NCBI RefSeq assembly: GCF_000686805.1
Contig: NZ_KK366017.1
Span: forward strand, 682,001-746,000
Reading direction: 5' to 3'
Length of the DNA: 64,000 nt
Source: Bacillus sp. UNC41MFS5
Lineage (GTDB): Bacteria; Bacillota; Bacilli; Bacillales_B; DSM-18226
In this document: in pieces, positions 36,021-45,872 of the stretch
Numbering within the stretch: position 1 is the stretch's first letter
How the letters are laid out: every line of letters starts with the position of its first letter
Position numbers and translations under genes: made by a program
Notes under the pieces: generated by a model
Told to the model about the DNA's origin: nothing
Seen by the model: the letters and a program-made list of their open reading frames with translations, nothing else
Database searches by the model: none

Positions 36021-36905
36021 TCAATTGTCTTTCCAATCGATTTTTTCGATAAAATTGACAAACGCCTTAACAACATTCCATTCCATAGCTTCCTTATGGT
36101 AATACATCCACGTTCTTCGCAAAATCGGATTTCCTTCTTGGTCTTTTAAATTGATTTTGTATATGTCTTCTATCCCTTTGAGTACTCTGCTAGATAAAAT
36201 GCAATATCCTAAACCATTTATAACCATTTCCTTACATGGGTCTACTTGATCGACTTCTATACTTATAAAGGGGGCTTGCGCAAAGTTTTCTGCCCACCAA
36301 TGATCAATGAGTGATTTTAATAGGTAGTCCCCTCTATATTCGATTCTAGGAAGACGAGGTAGATCCTTCATATCAAACTCATTTTTTGAAGCAATGCAAA
36401 TAGTTTCCTCAAACAATTGATGTTTCGATAATCCCCGCCAGCCATAATCTCCACGGACAAAGCTGATATGAACGTCTTTATTATGAATAAGTTGAGTTAC
36501 GTCTCTGCTCCATCCCGTCGTTACTTTGAACTCCACATGTGGATATTGCAATTTAAATAATTTCAAAATATAGGGAAGTTCGTAATTCGCGAAAAAATTG
36601 GAAACCCCCAATTTCAACGTACCTACCACCTGGTCACTTTCGTGATTACTCATATTTTGGACATTTTCTTTTATCTTTTCATAATGTGCTAAGGCCTCTT
36701 CAGCACAATGAACAAGGTATTCTCCTTGTGGGGTAAAATGCACTCCCCTGCTTTCACGGGTTACGATTTTTACGCCTAGTTCTTCCTGCATATGCTTTAA
36801 TCGAGTCGTTAATGCGGGTTGAGTAAGAAATAAGAGGCGAGCTGTTTTTGTTAGATTCTTTTGATGATAAAGCACCTTTAGTATTTCCCAGTCACGGTAA
36901 TCCAT
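36021..36905 (-). CDS. LysR-family transcriptional regulator divergent from odhAB
   Basis: 294 residues from the ATG at 36905 (MDYRDWEILKVLYHQ), with GGGTGG just before it; the ATG four codons earlier has no ribosome site. The winged helix (NLTKTARLLFLTQPALTTRLKHMQ) is followed by a LysR effector domain (LKLGVSNFFANYELPYIL). It stands back-to-back with odhA across 169 bases, so control of 2-oxoglutarate dehydrogenase by a metabolite is possible. The effector is unknown. Confidence 0.85.
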   Translation of the reverse strand: MDYRDWEILKVLYHQKNLTKTARLLFLTQPALTTRLKHMQEELGVKIVTRESRGVHFTPQGEYLVHCAEEALAHYEKIKENVQNMSNHESDQVVGTLKLGVSNFFANYELPYILKLFKLQYPHVEFKVTTGWSRDVTQLIHNKDVHISFVRGDYGWRGLSKHQLFEETICIASKNEFDMKDLPRLPRIEYRGDYLLKSLIDHWWAENFAQAPFISIEVDQVDPCKEMVINGLGYCILSSRVLKGIEDIYKINLKDQEGNPILRRTWMYYHKEAMEWNVVKAFVNFIEKIDWKDN

Positions 36906-37074
36906 TTTTCCACCCATCTATCAGATATTAATATTTTTTATAGGTTAATATAATTTTTAAGCATTTTATTTATTTCAATTATTACATTATCCTTAAGCTT
37001 AAGCAATTGAAAATTACTTATTAAATAATCTGAAATAAAACATATAAAGTAACACAACAATGGAGGAATTGTGA

Positions 37075-39966
37075 ATGGAAGTACAGAAAAATCAGCATAA
37101 TCCATGGCGGAAATTCAATGGTCCAAACCTTGGCTATGTAATTGAACAATACGAGCGGTATACGAACGGAGAAGAATCGATTGATCCAAAATTAAGTGAG
37201 CTTTTTCTAAAATGGGGCTCACCTTTGTCGTTGGAGTCAAGTCATACCGAAGAAACCCCTAATAATGAATCTTTCAATTCTAATAATTCCACAAATATAC
37301 AGAAAGTACTTAAAGTGGTAAAGCTGCTTGAGGACATTCGTTCTAACGGTCATTTAGCGGCAAACATGAACCCATTAGAGGGGAATGTGCAAAATCAAGA
37401 GTTGTTTCATCCAGAAAAACATGGGGTAAGTGAGGAAGAGCTGAAAGCGATTCCAGCCAAACTTGTTTGGGAGGAGGCCCCGGCAGGCATACAAACCGCA
37501 TGGGATGCGATCAACTTTTTAAAGAGTATCTATACCTCCACACTAGCCTATGAATTTAACCACGTGCACCATATGGATGAACAATCATGGTTGACTCAAA
37601 TGGTGGAAACAGGTTCCTTGCATCGCTCCTTATCAAAAGAAGAACAAAAAAACTTGCTGCAGGGTTTGACAGAGGTTGAGGGATTTGAACAATTTTTGCA
37701 TAAAACCTTTGTCGGTCAGAAGAGATTCTCCATTGAGGGCGTTGACATGCTAGTACCGATGCTGAATGAAGCCGTGCACGAAGGTGTCGAGGATGGGGCA
37801 CGTAATGTCGTGATTGGAATGGCGCATCGCGGCCGCTTAAGTGTTCTTGCGCATGTGTTAAACAAACCATACAGCAAGATGTTCTCTGAATTTCAACATT
37901 CGTCCGCTAAACAACAAGGTCCTTCAGAAGATTTAGTCGATATTAGTGAGGGATGGACAGGAGATGTGAAATATCATTTAGGCCGGAATCGTTTCATGGA
38001 AGGCCCCGGGAATGTTCGCGCACGGATTACCTTAGCCAATAATCCGAGTCATCTTGAGTTTGTTGATCCGGTAGTTGAAGGATTTGCGAGAGCGGCCCAA
38101 GAAGAACGGAAGAATGCCGGATACCCAAAGCAGGATGTTACGAGGGCATTTGCGATTTTGGTCCATGGTGATGCAGCTTTTCCGGGCCAGGGAATTGTAG
38201 CGGAGACCTTGAATTTAAGTGGGTTAAAAGGATATCGAACAGGTGGAACGATCCATATCATTGCTAACAACATGGTTGGCTTTACGACTGATAGCCACGA
38301 TTCTCGATCAACAAGATACTCAAGTGACTTAGCAAAAGGATTTGAGATTCCAATCGTCCATGTAAATGCGGACGATCCAGAAGCCTGTCTGGCTGCTGTT
38401 CGACTTGCTTATCAATACCGTGCCAAGTTCCAAAAAGACTTTTTGATTGATTTAGTTGGATACCGTCGATTTGGCCACAATGAAATGGACGATCCAGCGG
38501 TCACCCAACCACAGGTATACAAAAAAATTATGAACCATCCAACTGTAAGAGCGGTGTATGCCAATCAGTTGAAAGATAGAGGCATTCTCAAACAAGAAGA
38601 TGTTGAGCAGATGAATCACAGTGTGCAAGAAATGTTACAAGTGGAGTATGAAAAAGTGTCAGAGAAGAAGCAGAGTGAACACAGGGCAGAAGTAGAGGTT
38701 CCGATGGTAATCGCTAAAGGAATTCCACCGTTGGAAACAAGTGTGCCACTTGATACTCTTCGTGAAATAAACCAAGATTTGCTGAAATGGCCGGAAGGTT
38801 TTCATGTTTATCCAAAATTAAAGCGGATTTTAGAGCGTCGTGATAAAGCACTAGAAGAAAATGGGAAAGTAGAATGGGCGGTAGCAGAGGTGCTGGCATT
38901 TGCTTCGATGTTAAAGGATGGTACGCCTATTCGTCTCACTGGCCAAGATTCAGAACGTGGAACGTTTGCGCAGCGGCACATTGTGCTGCACGACGCAGAA
39001 ACCAACGAAACTTATTCACCATTGCACCAACTTCCGCAAGCACAAGCATCGTTTGCAGTTCATAATAGTCCGCTGTCGGAAGCAGCTGTTGTAGGTTTTG
39101 AATATGGATACAATGTATTTGCTCCTGAAACACTTGTCATGTGGGAAGCACAATATGGCGACTTTGCAAATACAGCACAGCCACTCTATGATCAATTTGT
39201 TTCATCTGCAAGGGCAAAATGGGGACAAAAATCAGGACTTATTCTCCTCTTGCCTCATGGGTATGAAGGTCAAGGTCCGGAGCATTCCAGTGCACGACCT
39301 GAACGGTTTTTACAATTAGCGGCTGAAAACAACTGGACGGTTGCCAATCTTACAAGTGCGGCCCAATATTTTCATATTTTACGCCGTCAAGCCTCCATCT
39401 TAGGTTCAGAGTTTGTTCGACCATTGGTGATTATGACGCCGAAGAGTCTGCTCCGTCACCCGTTAGTGGCTTCTACTGGCAAGGAACTAAGCGAAGGTCA
39501 TTTCCAGACGGTTTTGGAACAGCCGGAGCTGGGAAAAGCGCCAGATAAGGTAAGAAGATTAGTGTTAACAACGGGTAAGATGGCCATCGATATGGCTGTA
39601 GAAATCGACTCACAGAAAGAAAATCGAAACTTAGAAGAGGTACACATCGCTCGAATTGAACAATTGTATCCATTTCCTGAGGAAAAAGTAGAAGCCATCA
39701 TAAAGCGGTACCCTAACTTGAAGGAAATTGTATGGGTGCAAGAAGAACCGAAAAATATGGGCGCATGGCATTATATCGCTCCAACTCTCTTTGAACTTGC
39801 TTCTGGAAGACTGACAGTTGGTTACATTGGACGTCAGGAGCGTTCAAGTACAGCAGGCGGCGATCCAACCGTTCATAAGAATGAACAAGAACGGATTATC
39901 CAACAGGCGTTGAACTATATTGAGTCTAATAGTTACTCAGAAACAAGAAAGAGAACTAGGTACTAA
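37075..39966 (+). CDS. odhA: 2-oxoglutarate dehydrogenase E1 component
   Basis: 963 residues, slightly longer than the B. subtilis enzyme. The N-terminal [21 protein letters not shown] is the Bacillus OdhA opening. The thiamine-diphosphate core shows [54 protein letters not shown] and [11 protein letters not shown]; the transketolase-like C-terminal half has [18 protein letters not shown] and [20 protein letters not shown]. It decarboxylates 2-oxoglutarate in the citric acid cycle and passes the succinyl group to OdhB. GGAGG precedes the ATG. It forms an operon with odhB. Confidence 0.95.
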   Translation: MEVQKNQHNPWRKFNGPNLGYVIEQYERYTNGEESIDPKLSELFLKWGSPLSLESSHTEETPNNESFNSNNSTNIQKVLKVVKLLEDIRSNGHLAANMNPLEGNVQNQELFHPEKHGVSEEELKAIPAKLVWEEAPAGIQTAWDAINFLKSIYTSTLAYEFNHVHHMDEQSWLTQMVETGSLHRSLSKEEQKNLLQGLTEVEGFEQFLHKTFVGQKRFSIEGVDMLVPMLNEAVHEGVEDGARNVVIGMAHRGRLSVLAHVLNKPYSKMFSEFQHSSAKQQGPSEDLVDISEGWTGDVKYHLGRNRFMEGPGNVRARITLANNPSHLEFVDPVVEGFARAAQEERKNAGYPKQDVTRAFAILVHGDAAFPGQGIVAETLNLSGLKGYRTGGTIHIIANNMVGFTTDSHDSRSTRYSSDLAKGFEIPIVHVNADDPEACLAAVRLAYQYRAKFQKDFLIDLVGYRRFGHNEMDDPAVTQPQVYKKIMNHPTVRAVYANQLKDRGILKQEDVEQMNHSVQEMLQVEYEKVSEKKQSEHRAEVEVPMVIAKGIPPLETSVPLDTLREINQDLLKWPEGFHVYPKLKRILERRDKALEENGKVEWAVAEVLAFASMLKDGTPIRLTGQDSERGTFAQRHIVLHDAETNETYSPLHQLPQAQASFAVHNSPLSEAAVVGFEYGYNVFAPETLVMWEAQYGDFANTAQPLYDQFVSSARAKWGQKSGLILLLPHGYEGQGPEHSSARPERFLQLAAENNWTVANLTSAAQYFHILRRQASILGSEFVRPLVIMTPKSLLRHPLVASTGKELSEGHFQTVLEQPELGKAPDKVRRLVLTTGKMAIDMAVEIDSQKENRNLEEVHIARIEQLYPFPEEKVEAIIKRYPNLKEIVWVQEEPKNMGAWHYIAPTLFELASGRLTVGYIGRQERSSTAGGDPTVHKNEQERIIQQALNYIESNSYSETRKRTRY

Positions 39967-40045
39967 TTGCATTTCCGGAAAATAATCTAAGTAGAAATTC
40001 TAACTTTATAGGGGACTTATCAACAAACATAGGAGGATACACCAC

Positions 40046-41296
40046 ATGATTGAAATCAAAGTACCAGAACTGGCAGAATCCATTACGGAAGGAACCATTG
40101 CTCAATGGCTCATTAATATTGGTGATAAAGTAACCAAAGGAGATAGTGTTGTTGAGTTGGAAACAGATAAAGTTAATATAGAATTAAATGCCGAATACTC
40201 AGGTATAGTTACAAAGTTTTTAAAAGAGCCTGGCGATATCGTCGAAGTTGGCGATGTCATTGCGATTATCGAAGAGAATACGGCTGCAGGAGCCACTTCA
40301 CCTGTTCCAGCAACTCCGGAAAAACCAGCTGAAGTAGAAACCCTTAATCAACAAAGCACCCAAGCTGAGCAAGAACTTCCGAAAGCTGCAAGCCCGATTG
40401 CTTCGCCAGCGGCAAGAAAATTGGCAAGAGAATTGGGAATCGATTTAGCGCAAGTAAGCAGCCGGGATCCACTTGGCAGAATTAGACCAGAGGATGTAAA
40501 AGCATACACACCTACACCTTCAGTTAAAGAAGAGCCAAAGTTGGAAAAAACCAGCCCAAAACCAGCCGTACAACAAATAGATGAAGAGTTTGACAAACCA
40601 GTTGAACGGGTGAAAATGTCCCGCCGGCGTCAAACGATTGCTAAACGCCTAGTAGAAGTCCAGCATACAGCAGCGATGTTAACCACATTTAACGAAGTTG
40701 ATATGTCGGCTGTTATGGATTTACGCAATCAGCGGAAAGATGCTTTTTATGAAAAACATGGTGTTCGTCTTGGGTTCATGTCATTCTTTACCAAGGCTGT
40801 AGTCTCAGCTTTAAAGCAATTCCCACTTTTAAATGCCGAAATACAAGGCGATGAATTGATTCTCAAGAAGTTTTATGATATCGGAATAGCCGTGGCAGCA
40901 CCAGAGGGATTGGTCGTACCGGTTGTACGCGGTGCGAACCAGAAAAGTTTTGCCGAAATCGAACAAGATATCAGTAATCTTGGTAAAAAAGCTCGTGATA
41001 ATGCCCTTACGTTAAATGATTTGCAAGGTGGAACATTTACAATTACAAACGGTGGAGTTTTCGGTTCGTTAATGTCAACTCCAATCTTGAATAGCCCGCA
41101 AGTAGGGATTCTCGGAATGCATAAAATCCAAACAAGACCAATAGCGATTGATAAGGAACGAATGGAAAACCGCCCGATGATGTATATCGCCTTGTCTTAC
41201 GACCATCGAATTGTAGACGGCAAAGAGGCCGTTAGCTTCCTAGTTGCCGTGAAAGAATTGTTGGAAGATCCTCACTCTTTATTATTGGAAGGATAA
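40046..41296 (+). CDS. odhB: Dihydrolipoyl succinyltransferase, E2 of 2-oxoglutarate dehydrogenase
   Basis: 416 residues. The lipoyl domain spans about 1-75 with the lipoylated Lys42 in [12 protein letters not shown] Pro/Ala/Glu linker follows, then the E1/E3-binding domain ([19 protein letters not shown], about 126-163), a second linker and the catalytic domain ending [15 protein letters not shown], whose His and Asp are catalytic. It transfers the succinyl group from OdhA to CoA. The dihydrolipoyl dehydrogenase (E3) gene is not in the window. AGGAGG precedes the ATG, 79 bases after odhA. Confidence 0.95.
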   Translation: MIEIKVPELAESITEGTIAQWLINIGDKVTKGDSVVELETDKVNIELNAEYSGIVTKFLKEPGDIVEVGDVIAIIEENTAAGATSPVPATPEKPAEVETLNQQSTQAEQELPKAASPIASPAARKLARELGIDLAQVSSRDPLGRIRPEDVKAYTPTPSVKEEPKLEKTSPKPAVQQIDEEFDKPVERVKMSRRRQTIAKRLVEVQHTAAMLTTFNEVDMSAVMDLRNQRKDAFYEKHGVRLGFMSFFTKAVVSALKQFPLLNAEIQGDELILKKFYDIGIAVAAPEGLVVPVVRGANQKSFAEIEQDISNLGKKARDNALTLNDLQGGTFTITNGGVFGSLMSTPILNSPQVGILGMHKIQTRPIAIDKERMENRPMMYIALSYDHRIVDGKEAVSFLVAVKELLEDPHSLLLEG

Positions 41297-41343
41297 GTAA
41301 TAAAGATCAGCGAACAAATCAAGACCTCAAATAAATTAAATAG

Positions 41344-41390
41344 TCATTAAAAACAGGGATGGGGGATGTTTCCATCTCTATTTTTAATGA
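41344..41390 (+). terminator. Terminator of odhAB
   Basis: TCATTAAAAA / TTTTTAATGA outer stem with GGGATGG / CCATCTC inside. Confidence 0.75.
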
Positions 41391-41738
41391 AAACTTGGTT
41401 AGCTCAATAACCCCTTCACCCTCCAAAAAAATCCGCACACATATCAAAAAAAGCTCCACTATTGTTCTATAAAGGTTTGGCTATTTTTTTCTAGGGAAGG
41501 GCTGTATGAAACGTCTGTTAATTGTATCCCGCTTTGCTATGGTTACTCCATATATGTATTATCATCTTATTGAAGCACCAATCATTTCCCAATACTCGAG
41601 TTAAATGGGTACTAAATCTAAAAATTGTCCACTCAAATTACTAAATTAAATGTACCTATTATTACGCTACAATCAAGATGTGCACAAGTAATAAATGGCC
41701 AGTAACTTTTAATGATAAAAACTCGTGGGGTGAATTTA
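41391..41738. other. Intergenic stretch before the ABC remnant
   Basis: No convincing gene. A 32-codon ORF (41506-41604) has a ribosome-like AGGGAAGG but no recognisable product. The AT-rich end should hold the old promoter of the truncated lipoprotein gene, whose ribosome site is TGGGGTG at 41725-41731. Confidence 0.35.
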
Positions 41739-42427
41739 ATGAGAAAAATGAAAGCGTTTCTATCAGGTACCTTAGTTATGATACTCACCATCGCACTATT
41801 AGCCGGCTGTACAAGCTCAAGCTCTAGTGAATCAAAAAGCAGCGGTTCATCTAATTCTAAAAATATAACCATAACAATGCTGGTTTCTGGAAATAAAGCG
41901 GCCTCTGGTCAAGATTTTGAAGTAGATATTTTACCGAAATTAGTTCATAAAAAGTTTCCGAACATTACATTAGAGGTACAAAAGCTACCTGATGATCAAT
42001 ATACAACTTCGATTAAGACTAAGCTTGCAGTAAACCAAGCGCCCGATATTTTCTGGGTATAGCCTTATATAAAGGCTTTATGGCAACGATTCCACGTCAA
42101 ATTGATGAAGCAGCGTTGATTGATGGCTGCGGCCGCTTTCGCTTATTTTTCTCTATTATATTACCATTGTTAAAACCGGTTTCCGCAACAGTAATCGTTT
42201 TGACTGCGGTGGGGATTTATAACGACTTTGTTCACCCGTTATATTTCTTCCCAGTTGCACAAAACGCAACATTACAGCTTACGTTGTATAACTTTTCAAG
42301 CATGTACAATACGCAGTGGAACCTGCTGTTTACAAATATCATATTAATCTCACTTCCACCTCTTATTCTATTTATTTTCTTCAATAAGAAGATAGTGGCA
42401 GGTATGACAGCTGGTTCGGTGAAGTAG
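41739..42427 (+). pseudogene. Deletion-fused remnant of a sugar ABC importer (binding-protein N-terminus joined to permease C-terminus)
   Basis: 41739-42062 encodes about 107 residues of a substrate-binding lipoprotein: a signal peptide, lipobox LLAGC, a Ser-rich linker, then NITITMLVSGN. It reads to KTKLAVNQAPDIFWV and stops. From about 42062, in another frame, the sequence continues as the last 120 residues of a MalG-type permease (LYKGFMATIPRQIDEAALIDG to KKIVAGMTAGSVK). The rest of the binding protein, the first permease and half of the second are gone, so one internal deletion of roughly 2 kb joined the ends near 42058. The permease part closely resembles the intact importer at 21.6-22.5 kb. 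The truncated lipoprotein might still be made but cannot transport. Confidence 0.85.
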
Positions 42428-42683
42428 AAAGGATGAAAAAGGGACTGTGAGTGAAGGGATTGTTCACAACTCATAGCTCTCTCATTCTCCTTTGTTAGGG
42501 GATAAAGCGATATAAATTGTAAAAAAATGACGGATTAAGTGAATGGAATTTCATAGTACACCGGATTCCTTCAAATGGTCCTGGTAAGCATGAGTTTTGT
42601 AAGAGAAAAAAAAATAAGATGTATTAGGTTTGCTGCCTTTAAAAAGTAATAATTTAAAGAAGTCTTAGATAGGTAGGAAGCAG

Positions 42684-43392
42684 ATGAGAATCTTTAATCG
42701 GAATTTATTATGTTTTATTGTTTCAATTATATTAAATGCATTAGGAAATAGCTTTATGATAACAGCTAACCTTGGGAGTGCTCCTTGGACAGCTGCTGGG
42801 CAAAATTTTGAATCCATACCTGCCAATCTCCCTCGGCATCTGCATTATAATTATGAATTTTTGTTCGTTTGTTCTAAGTTACATGATGAATACCAAGTTT
42901 AAATTGGCTACTATCGTAAAAAGTATGATTCTGACATTCGTTTTTGGATTATTTATTGATTTTTTTGAGTATATACACCACATGGTTTACATACCAGAAA
43001 ACATATGGATCCGTTATCTATATTTGGTAATTGGGATAAACCTTATTGCAGCAGCTGTAAGCATTTATTTTCAATTAAACTCACTGTTTTTACCTTTTGA
43101 TTATTTACTTAAGGCTTTTGGAAATTTAACGAAAAACTATACTTTTGGAACAATTTTCTGTATGTCTATCCCTTTATTTTTAAGTATTCTTATTTTTATC
43201 TTTGATCACCATTTAGCAGGCTTGGGAATAGGCACGATTCTGTTTGTGTTTGGAATAGGTTTTTTAATCGACCATTATAATCGCTGGATCGTGATTGATA
43301 CAAATACAGAAACAGAAACAGAAACAGAAACAGAAACAGAAACAGAAACAAGTAAAGGTGTCCCAGTAAATAAAAAAGTTGCTGGGATTTAG
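42684..43392 (+). pseudogene. Frameshifted YczE/YitT-like membrane protein
   Basis: The first frame (42684-about 42820) encodes the opening of a YczE-like protein (NALGNSFMITANLGSAPWTAAGQN). The rest (LPISLGICIIIMNFCSFVLSYMM and four more helices) is in the frame that ends at 43392. A one-base shift near 42815-42827 separates them, so an intact protein of about 235 residues with five or so membrane helices would need correction. The C-terminus carries seven Thr-Glu pairs from a hexamer repeat. The function of the family is unknown. This may be a recent pseudogene or a sequencing error. Confidence 0.7.
43306..43350 (+). repeat. (ACAGAA)7 hexanucleotide repeat
   Basis: Seven perfect copies of ACAGAA (43306-43347) plus ACA encode a Thr-Glu run near the C-terminus of the YczE-like protein. 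Copy-number change would keep the frame. Confidence 0.95.
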
Positions 43393-43484
43393 GCTTAAGA
43401 AAAGCACAAAAAAATACTAGAAAGCCTGAAATATAAAGTTATAATAAGAGTCACTTTACACTTTTACTAAAAATTTAAAAAAAG

Positions 43485-43512
43485 AAAACAGACCTTTTAG
43501 GTCTGTTTTTAT
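43485..43512 (+). terminator. Terminator after the YczE-like gene
   Basis: AAAACAGACC / GGTCTGTTTT stem with loop TTTTA and trailing Ts. Confidence 0.85.
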
Positions 43513-43528
43513 TTGTTTAATCAGAAGT

Positions 43529-43615
43529 AAACAAATATAACGTGTGACAATAATGTTAACAAAACAAAAATAAACAAAAAAACATTCTTTGTTTATATTG
43601 ATTTATGTTTGTTTA
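43529..43615. promoter_or_regulatory. Operator cluster before rhaD (TAAACAAA repeats)
   Basis: Four half-sites occur within 87 bases: GTAAACAAATATAA (43528-43541), TAAACAAA (43571-43578), its inverse TTTGTTTA (43588-43595) and TTTATGTTTGTTTA (43602-43615). The first and last match the repeats before the deoR-family gene at 33 kb. Confidence 0.55.
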
Positions 43616-43695
43616 GAAGTTATTATGTACATGTAACAAAGATAAATAAAGAAATTTATTATATAAATCAATTTATTGAAAGGGAGAGAAAAACC

Positions 43696-44529
43696 ATGAG
43701 CATGACATTGAGAAATTTAATATATACAGCACCATTCTTACAAGAAATGATTGAAGCAACAGCTAACCTATACCGATTAGGCTGGGATGAACGTAATGGC
43801 GGGAATATCAGTTATTTATTAAATGAATATGAAGTTTTACCATACTTGGATGTTGATAAAGTGGTAAGAACAGTACCAATGAACTTTGATGCTTCTGAAT
43901 TAGCTGGAAGATATTTTGCTGTAACTGGTTCTGGAAAATACTTTAAAAATGTAAAGGAGGACCCAGCTTCTAACTTAGGCGTCATCCGTATTGCCGCGGA
44001 CGGCAAAAGCTACGAAATTCTCTGGGGTCTTGAAGATGGCGGAGTTGCAACAAGTGAACTGCCAACACACTTAATGAATCATATGAAGCGATTATCAGCA
44101 GATAAAAATCATCGCGTGATTATGCACTGCCATGCCACTCATTTGCTTGGGATGACATTTACACATAGCTTGAAGGAAGAAGATTTGACCAAAACTCTTT
44201 GGGAAATGTGTACAGAATGTATTGTTGTTTTCCCTGATGGTATTGGCGTAATTCCTTGGATTATCCCAGGAACAAATGAAATTGGTGAAGCAACCGCAGA
44301 GAAAATGGAACATGTCCGCCTTGTCGTTTGGCCGCATCATGGTATTTTCGGAGCAGGAGCAACAATGGATGAAACATTTGGCTTGATTGAAACAGCTGAA
44401 AAAGCAGCTCAGGTTTATACGATTGTTTGTGCGCAAGGTGGTAAAAAACAAACGATTACCGACCAGCAGTTACAAGACCTCGCTGATGCTTTCAAAGTTG
44501 TTCCAAGACCAGGAATCTTAAATTTATAA
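43696..44529 (+). CDS. rhaD: Rhamnulose-1-phosphate aldolase
   Basis: 277 residues from the ATG at 43696, nine bases after AAAGGGA; the longer frame from 43609 runs through the operator repeats and is rejected. Class II zinc aldolase: RLGWDERNGGNISYLL, VTGSGKYFKN, RVIMHCHATHLLGMTF (zinc His pair) and VVWPHHGIFGAG (third His) are RhaD motifs. It cleaves L-rhamnulose-1-phosphate to dihydroxyacetone phosphate and L-lactaldehyde. The reductase gene follows in the same operon, so the aldehyde is reduced to propanediol here, while the fusion protein at 1.4 kb would oxidise it. Confidence 0.93.
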   Translation: MSMTLRNLIYTAPFLQEMIEATANLYRLGWDERNGGNISYLLNEYEVLPYLDVDKVVRTVPMNFDASELAGRYFAVTGSGKYFKNVKEDPASNLGVIRIAADGKSYEILWGLEDGGVATSELPTHLMNHMKRLSADKNHRVIMHCHATHLLGMTFTHSLKEEDLTKTLWEMCTECIVVFPDGIGVIPWIIPGTNEIGEATAEKMEHVRLVVWPHHGIFGAGATMDETFGLIETAEKAAQVYTIVCAQGGKKQTITDQQLQDLADAFKVVPRPGILNL

Positions 44530-44623
44530 AACCTTAACATGAGTTTATTTTTAGGGGACGTAATCGTCCCTTAATTTAAAAATAAATATGTGAAATAGTG
44601 AACATAAAGAAGGAGGATTACAA

Positions 44624-45769
44624 ATGAGTGTTTATTATGTGCCAAGTACAAATTTAATGGGTAGAGGCTGTTTAAAGGAGCTAGCTCCACTTGTTAAAGT
44701 TCTAGGATTTAATAAGGCAATGGTTGTTACGGATAAATTCTTAAATCAAAGCGGAGTTGCTGGTAAAGTTCTAGCTGAACTAGATTCTATTCATTTAGAA
44801 TACATAGTTTATGATGAAGTAAAACCAAATCCAACCATTGAAAATGTATATACGGGTGTAGATGTTTTTAAAACGAATGAATGTGATTGTCTAGTATCAG
44901 TTGGCGGCGGTTCACCACAGGATACTGCTAAAGCAGTTGGTCTATATGTTACCAATGGCGGAGATATCCGTGATTATGAGGGAGTCAACAAAACCAAAAA
45001 TAAATCGATTCCAATCGTTGCGGTCAATACGACTGCCGGAACATCAAGCGAATTTACAATTAACTATGTTATTACCGATAAAGAACGTGAAGTTAAAATG
45101 GTTATGGTGGATAAAAATAGCTTGGTTACTATTTCTGTTAACGACCCTGAATTAATGCTCGATAAGCCAGCCTCCTTAACCGCCGCGACAGGTATGGATG
45201 CCCTGACACATGCGATTGAAGCAATTGTTACCCCGGGTGCATATGCAGTAACGGATGCGACTGCCCTTGCAGCGGTTGAAATCATCTTTAATTATTTGCC
45301 TCTTGCCGTTAAGAATGGTCATGATATTGAAGCTCGTGAGCAAATGACCTATGTCATGTTCTTAGGAGGAATTGCCTTTAATAATGCCGGCCTTGGTTTT
45401 GTCCATGCGATGGCACACCAGCTTGGCGGCGTTTATGATTTACCGCATGGTGTTTGTAATGCAATGCTGCTGCCAATTGTGGAGAGAGAAAACGCCAAAC
45501 GTGGTCCAAGAAAATTCCGTGCGATTGCAAAAGCTGCTGGTCTTGAAGTTGCTGGAAAAACAGATGAGCAATGTGCGGAGAAAGTAATTGAAGCTATAAA
45601 AGCTCTTTCTAAAGAAGTTGGGATTCCTAGTAAACTAATAGAGCTAGGAGTAGAAGAGATAGATTTAGATAAAATTGCGATTAACTCTTTAAAGGATGCC
45701 TGTGCACCAGGAAACCCATTCCAGCCAACAAAAGAAGAAGTAATTTCCATGTTTAAGGAAATTTTGTAA
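44624..45769 (+). CDS. fucO: Lactaldehyde reductase (iron-containing alcohol dehydrogenase, FucO type)
   Basis: 381 residues, group III alcohol dehydrogenase. The NAD site is VSVGGGSPQDTAKAVG; iron ligands are expected in TGMDALTHAIEA, GFVHAMAHQLGGVYDLPHG and the C-terminal DACAPGNPF. It reduces L-lactaldehyde to 1,2-propanediol and regenerates NAD, useful when oxygen is short. GGAGG precedes the ATG, 94 bases after rhaD; no terminator separates the two. Confidence 0.9.
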   Translation: MSVYYVPSTNLMGRGCLKELAPLVKVLGFNKAMVVTDKFLNQSGVAGKVLAELDSIHLEYIVYDEVKPNPTIENVYTGVDVFKTNECDCLVSVGGGSPQDTAKAVGLYVTNGGDIRDYEGVNKTKNKSIPIVAVNTTAGTSSEFTINYVITDKEREVKMVMVDKNSLVTISVNDPELMLDKPASLTAATGMDALTHAIEAIVTPGAYAVTDATALAAVEIIFNYLPLAVKNGHDIEAREQMTYVMFLGGIAFNNAGLGFVHAMAHQLGGVYDLPHGVCNAMLLPIVERENAKRGPRKFRAIAKAAGLEVAGKTDEQCAEKVIEAIKALSKEVGIPSKLIELGVEEIDLDKIAINSLKDACAPGNPFQPTKEEVISMFKEIL

Positions 45770-45813
45770 ATTATTTTAGCAATAAAAACGATTTCAATTT
45801 ATGTTATAATATA

Positions 45814-45845
45814 AAGAGGCTAAGTTCATAGATGGCCTCTTTTTT
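45814..45845 (+). terminator. Terminator of rhaD-fucO
   Basis: AAGAGGC / GCCTCTT stem with a 14-base loop and a T-run, 45 bases after fucO. Confidence 0.8.
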
Positions 45846-45872
45846 ACATTTATTCAAGACGTCTTATGTGAG

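Noticed and set aside
41506..41604. 32-codon ORF before the ABC remnant
   Set aside because: No recognisable family, compositionally unremarkable, and such ORFs are expected by chance.
41754..41767. TGAAAGCGTTTCTA as a cre site
   Set aside because: It lies within the first codons of the lipoprotein remnant (encoding KAFLS) and departs from the consensus at two positions.
43609..43696. N-terminal extension of RhaD from 43609
   Set aside because: The extension overlaps operator repeats and lacks a ribosome site, while ATG 43696 has one and gives the family length.
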